This document shows positions 37,814 to 39,584 of a stretch of 39,584 bases of DNA, one piece after another (within the stretch, counting starts at the first letter, position 1; each line of letters starts with the position of its first letter). Location of the stretch: positions 1 to 39,584 of the forward strand of contig DBQU01000038.1 in NCBI GenBank assembly GCA_002305765.1. Direction: 5' to 3'. The translations under genes and the position numbers were made by a program. The stretch is from Deltaproteobacteria bacterium UBA1386. Its GTDB lineage: Bacteria > Desulfobacterota > Syntrophorhabdia > Syntrophorhabdales > Syntrophorhabdaceae. A model generated the notes under the pieces. That model saw nothing but the letters and a program-made list of their open reading frames with translations. It was not told the origin of the DNA and searched no databases.

Positions 37814-39120
37814 ACGAGGTCCTTTGAGAGCCTGCCCAGCTCTTCGAGAAACCCCTCCCTGTTCCTCGAGGCCATGCCGGCGACGTGTATCCCGGCGCCA
37901 TCACTCGCGACATATATCCTCCGGTGGAAAGTGAAGAAATTTATGTAGAGCCCGGCCAGCATGAGGCCGAACCCCGCGAGCACCACGGGCACGCCGGGAT
38001 CGCGGGACATCTCGAGACCCGTGTAGTATCCGCTCGTTATCCCTTCGAGAGAGATCCGTGATCCCTGTATCACCCGGGTTCTCATCCTTTCGACGTCCTT
38101 CAGGAGCCAGAGCGTCTTCGGCTCTTCCCCATCCATGTAGGCGACCATCACCCCGGGGCCGAAATCGTGCACCTGCGGGGCGTACCTCACAACCATGAAA
38201 GCGGTCCTGCCCGCCTTCGCCACCTCCTGCTCCGCGAGGACGACCTCCCTCCCGTCCACGCGGAAGGTGTAGCTGTTCGATGTCCCGTAGCTCGACTGGT
38301 ACAACCTGACCCCATTGTAGGACAGGGGCTCGTTCACCTTGATCCTGCCCTCCTTCAGGACCTTGCCCGCGCCGTCGAGGATCTCGATGTCGCTTGCGTA
38401 CTCTTTCGGCTGCCCCCCGGGATAGAAGGTGACGTTGAAATCCTTGCACCTCACGGTGAAGCCGAGCGGTACGGGAAGCCGCGCCCTCTCGCGCGAGACG
38501 GCGGCCTCGGCCGTCTCGCCCACGCGCAGCACAAGGAAACCCCTGTCGCCCGCAACGAGCCCGATGAGCCCGCCCAGAAGCACGATGAGGACGCTTGCGT
38601 GGATGACGAGGACCCCGTATCGCGCGAGAGACCCTTTCTCGTAAAGCGTTGTCCTTTCCGACAGCTGCTTCCTCTTATACGACGAGGCGCTGAGGCGGCG
38701 GGAGATCTCGCCGAGAGTGTCCACGGGGGCGCTAAAGCCCGACCCCGCGGCCGCGAGGGCCTTCACGTCCGGCGCGTTCTTTGCCCCCGGCCCTCTTTCC
38801 CCCGTGAGACCCCGTATGCGTCTCACGGTGCACGCGATGAGGTTGAGGGCAAAAAGGGCCAGGAGAAAATAGAACCACGGCGAATGGTAGGCGTCGTCGA
38901 ACCCGAAGAGCTTTATGAAATGATAGGCCTTCTCGCTGTAAAGTGAGAGGTACTCCTCCTCCGTGCCCCCCTGCTTGATCACGCTCCCGAGAATGGATGT
39001 CGCCGCGATGAGCGACAACACGACGATACCGAGGCGCACCGATGCGAGGGATCGGGAGAGGGAGGCTGCCCGTGAGGCCGGCGGGGTTTCCGTTCCGCTA
39101 TTGCTTTTTGTGGCAGTCAT
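37810..39120 (-). CDS. resB: Cytochrome c biogenesis protein ResB
   Basis: 436 residues. Membrane segments near 28-48, 82-102, 172-195 and 383-402, with a large periplasmic loop of about 180 residues between the third and fourth. Features: LASVRLGIVVLSLIAATSIL, FKLFGFDDAYHSPWFYFLL region, YNGVRLYQSSYG and the C-terminal PVVLAGFGLMLAGLYINFFTFHR. It is the partner of CcsA in System II. The start lies inside the 3' end of the cytochrome gene, 23 bp overlap in another frame. Confidence 0.92.
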   Translation of the reverse strand: MTATKSNSGTETPPASRAASLSRSLASVRLGIVVLSLIAATSILGSVIKQGGTEEEYLSLYSEKAYHFIKLFGFDDAYHSPWFYFLLALFALNLIACTVRRIRGLTGERGPGAKNAPDVKALAAAGSGFSAPVDTLGEISRRLSASSYKRKQLSERTTLYEKGSLARYGVLVIHASVLIVLLGGLIGLVAGDRGFLVLRVGETAEAAVSRERARLPVPLGFTVRCKDFNVTFYPGGQPKEYASDIEILDGAGKVLKEGRIKVNEPLSYNGVRLYQSSYGTSNSYTFRVDGREVVLAEQEVAKAGRTAFMVVRYAPQVHDFGPGVMVAYMDGEEPKTLWLLKDVERMRTRVIQGSRISLEGITSGYYTGLEMSRDPGVPVVLAGFGLMLAGLYINFFTFHRRIYVASDGAGIHVAGMASRNREGFLEELGRLSKDLV

Positions 39121-39481
39121 TACACTTCGTCGGCGCCTTTACCCCTTTCGCCGATGACTGTTTGTGACATTCTATGCAGTTCTTGTGGTATGCGTCCTTG
39201 ATCGGTATCGCGCCGTTCTTCACGTCCTTGAGGTCGTGGCAGGGCATGCATCCCCCGGGCTCCTTCGGGTTCTTGTCCTTGTGGTGGCATTCGACACAGT
39301 CTATCTTTGCCTTTTCGGTATGCTGAGGATGGGAGAAAGCCACGGGAGGGAACTTCGCCCCCTCGAGCTTCAGCATCATCGATTCCGGGGCCTTTTTCTG
39401 GGCAAAAGCACCCGCGAGCAACGTGAGGACGAAGACAACGACCACTGCCAGTCCGAGTGCGATCCTTACTTCCTTTCTCAT
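39098..39481 (-). CDS. Periplasmic tetraheme cytochrome c3-type protein
   Basis: 127 residues from ATG 39481 with AAGAGGTG upstream; an in-frame ATG at 39496 overlaps this ribosome-binding site. Signal peptide about 1-27 (LGLAVVVVFVLTLLAGAFA). Four CxxCH heme sites: CVECH (62), CMPCH (78), CIECH (102) and CNDCH (120), with additional His51, His54, His67 and His99 as candidate axial ligands. Spacing and size fit a class III cytochrome c3/c7-type electron carrier. It is the first gene of an overlapping operon with resB and ccsA, which would mature it. Confidence 0.93.
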   Translation of the reverse strand: MRKEVRIALGLAVVVVFVLTLLAGAFAQKKAPESMMLKLEGAKFPPVAFSHPQHTEKAKIDCVECHHKDKNPKEPGGCMPCHDLKDVKNGAIPIKDAYHKNCIECHKQSSAKGVKAPTKCNDCHKKQ

Positions 39482-39516
39482 GCCACACCTCTTCATCGGG
39501 TTTTCAAATACTCAGA

Positions 39517-39546
39517 ATGTTATCGCAAGTTTGGGAGATAAGTCAA
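39517..39546 (-). promoter_or_regulatory. Sigma-70 promoter of the cytochrome-resB-ccsA operon
   Basis: Minus strand TTGACT (39546-39541), 18-bp spacer, TAACAT (39522-39517). Leader of about 30 nt ahead of ATG 39481. Confidence 0.6.
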
Positions 39547-39584
39547 GCAAAGCGGGCCGGGGGTAGTAGTTGGGCATGGACATA

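Overview
The window is a gene-dense, GC-rich stretch of bacterial chromosome. Its genes include multi-PAS and GAF histidine kinases, PilZ proteins, an HDOD/GGDEF cassette, a tetraheme c3-type cytochrome next to ResB/CcsA (System II) cytochrome c maturation genes, a GSI-type glutamine synthetase of about 440 residues, and intergenic tracts of short imperfect repeats. This mix suggests an anaerobic member of Desulfobacterota (former Deltaproteobacteria), possibly a Syntrophorhabdus-like lineage. That placement is an inference from gene content. There is no rRNA, integrase, transposase or CRISPR array. The only structural RNA seen is one tRNA-Ala(CGC).

Layout. 1-3.0 kb: a conserved-looking protein of unknown function, a decayed gene fragment, an HTH/ATPase/STAS-like regulator and a truncated flavin-binding (PNPOx-like) remnant. 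3.0-9.1 kb: an isochorismatase-family hydrolase, a NarL-type histidine kinase, a CsgG/FlgT-like lipoprotein that may be translated from a leaderless mRNA, a membrane histidine kinase and tRNA-Ala. 9.1-13.7 kb (minus): galT, glgA, a GAF histidine kinase and a single-domain response regulator in one tight operon. 13.7-18.3 kb: a rhomboid protease, a B12-binding-type radical SAM protein, a ribbon-helix-helix/PilZ fusion, galE and a DUF218 protein. 18.7-24.9 kb (minus): a TerC-like protein, a NarL-type two-component pair, a flavodoxin-like protein, and an operon of a UPF0173 hydrolase, hpt and a small secreted protein. 25.1-28.1 kb (plus): an MBL hydrolase, an odd gamma-carbonic-anhydrase-like protein, an AraC regulator and a GNAT acetyltransferase, then an MFS pseudogene. 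28.8-31.3 kb (minus): glnA, a cupin and a YcgR-like PilZ protein. 31.5-35.9 kb (plus): an aminotransferase, a three-gene cassette (small DUF3391-like protein, HDOD, receiver-GGDDF) and a histone-deacetylase-family protein. 35.9-39.5 kb (minus): a tetraheme cytochrome, resB, ccsA, purQ and an HU/IHF gene, nearly all overlapping.

The most unexpected signals lie outside genes. Two near-perfect parS (ParB-binding) sites share the 14-base core GTTTCACGTGGAAC and sit 6.2 kb apart, which suggests an origin-proximal location. At least five intergenic regions carry short-period degenerate repeats. Each uses a different unit (TTCAAGC, GGTTC, CCCATGA, GTCCTAT, TTTTAAG), often as two arms in inverted orientation. 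Well-formed sigma-70 promoters can be read upstream of several operons. No clearly new multi-gene system is visible. The best candidates for new biology are the RHH-PilZ fusion, the HTH-ATPase-STAS regulator with its paired operator-like repeats, the repeat tracts, and the carbohydrate/two-component operon.
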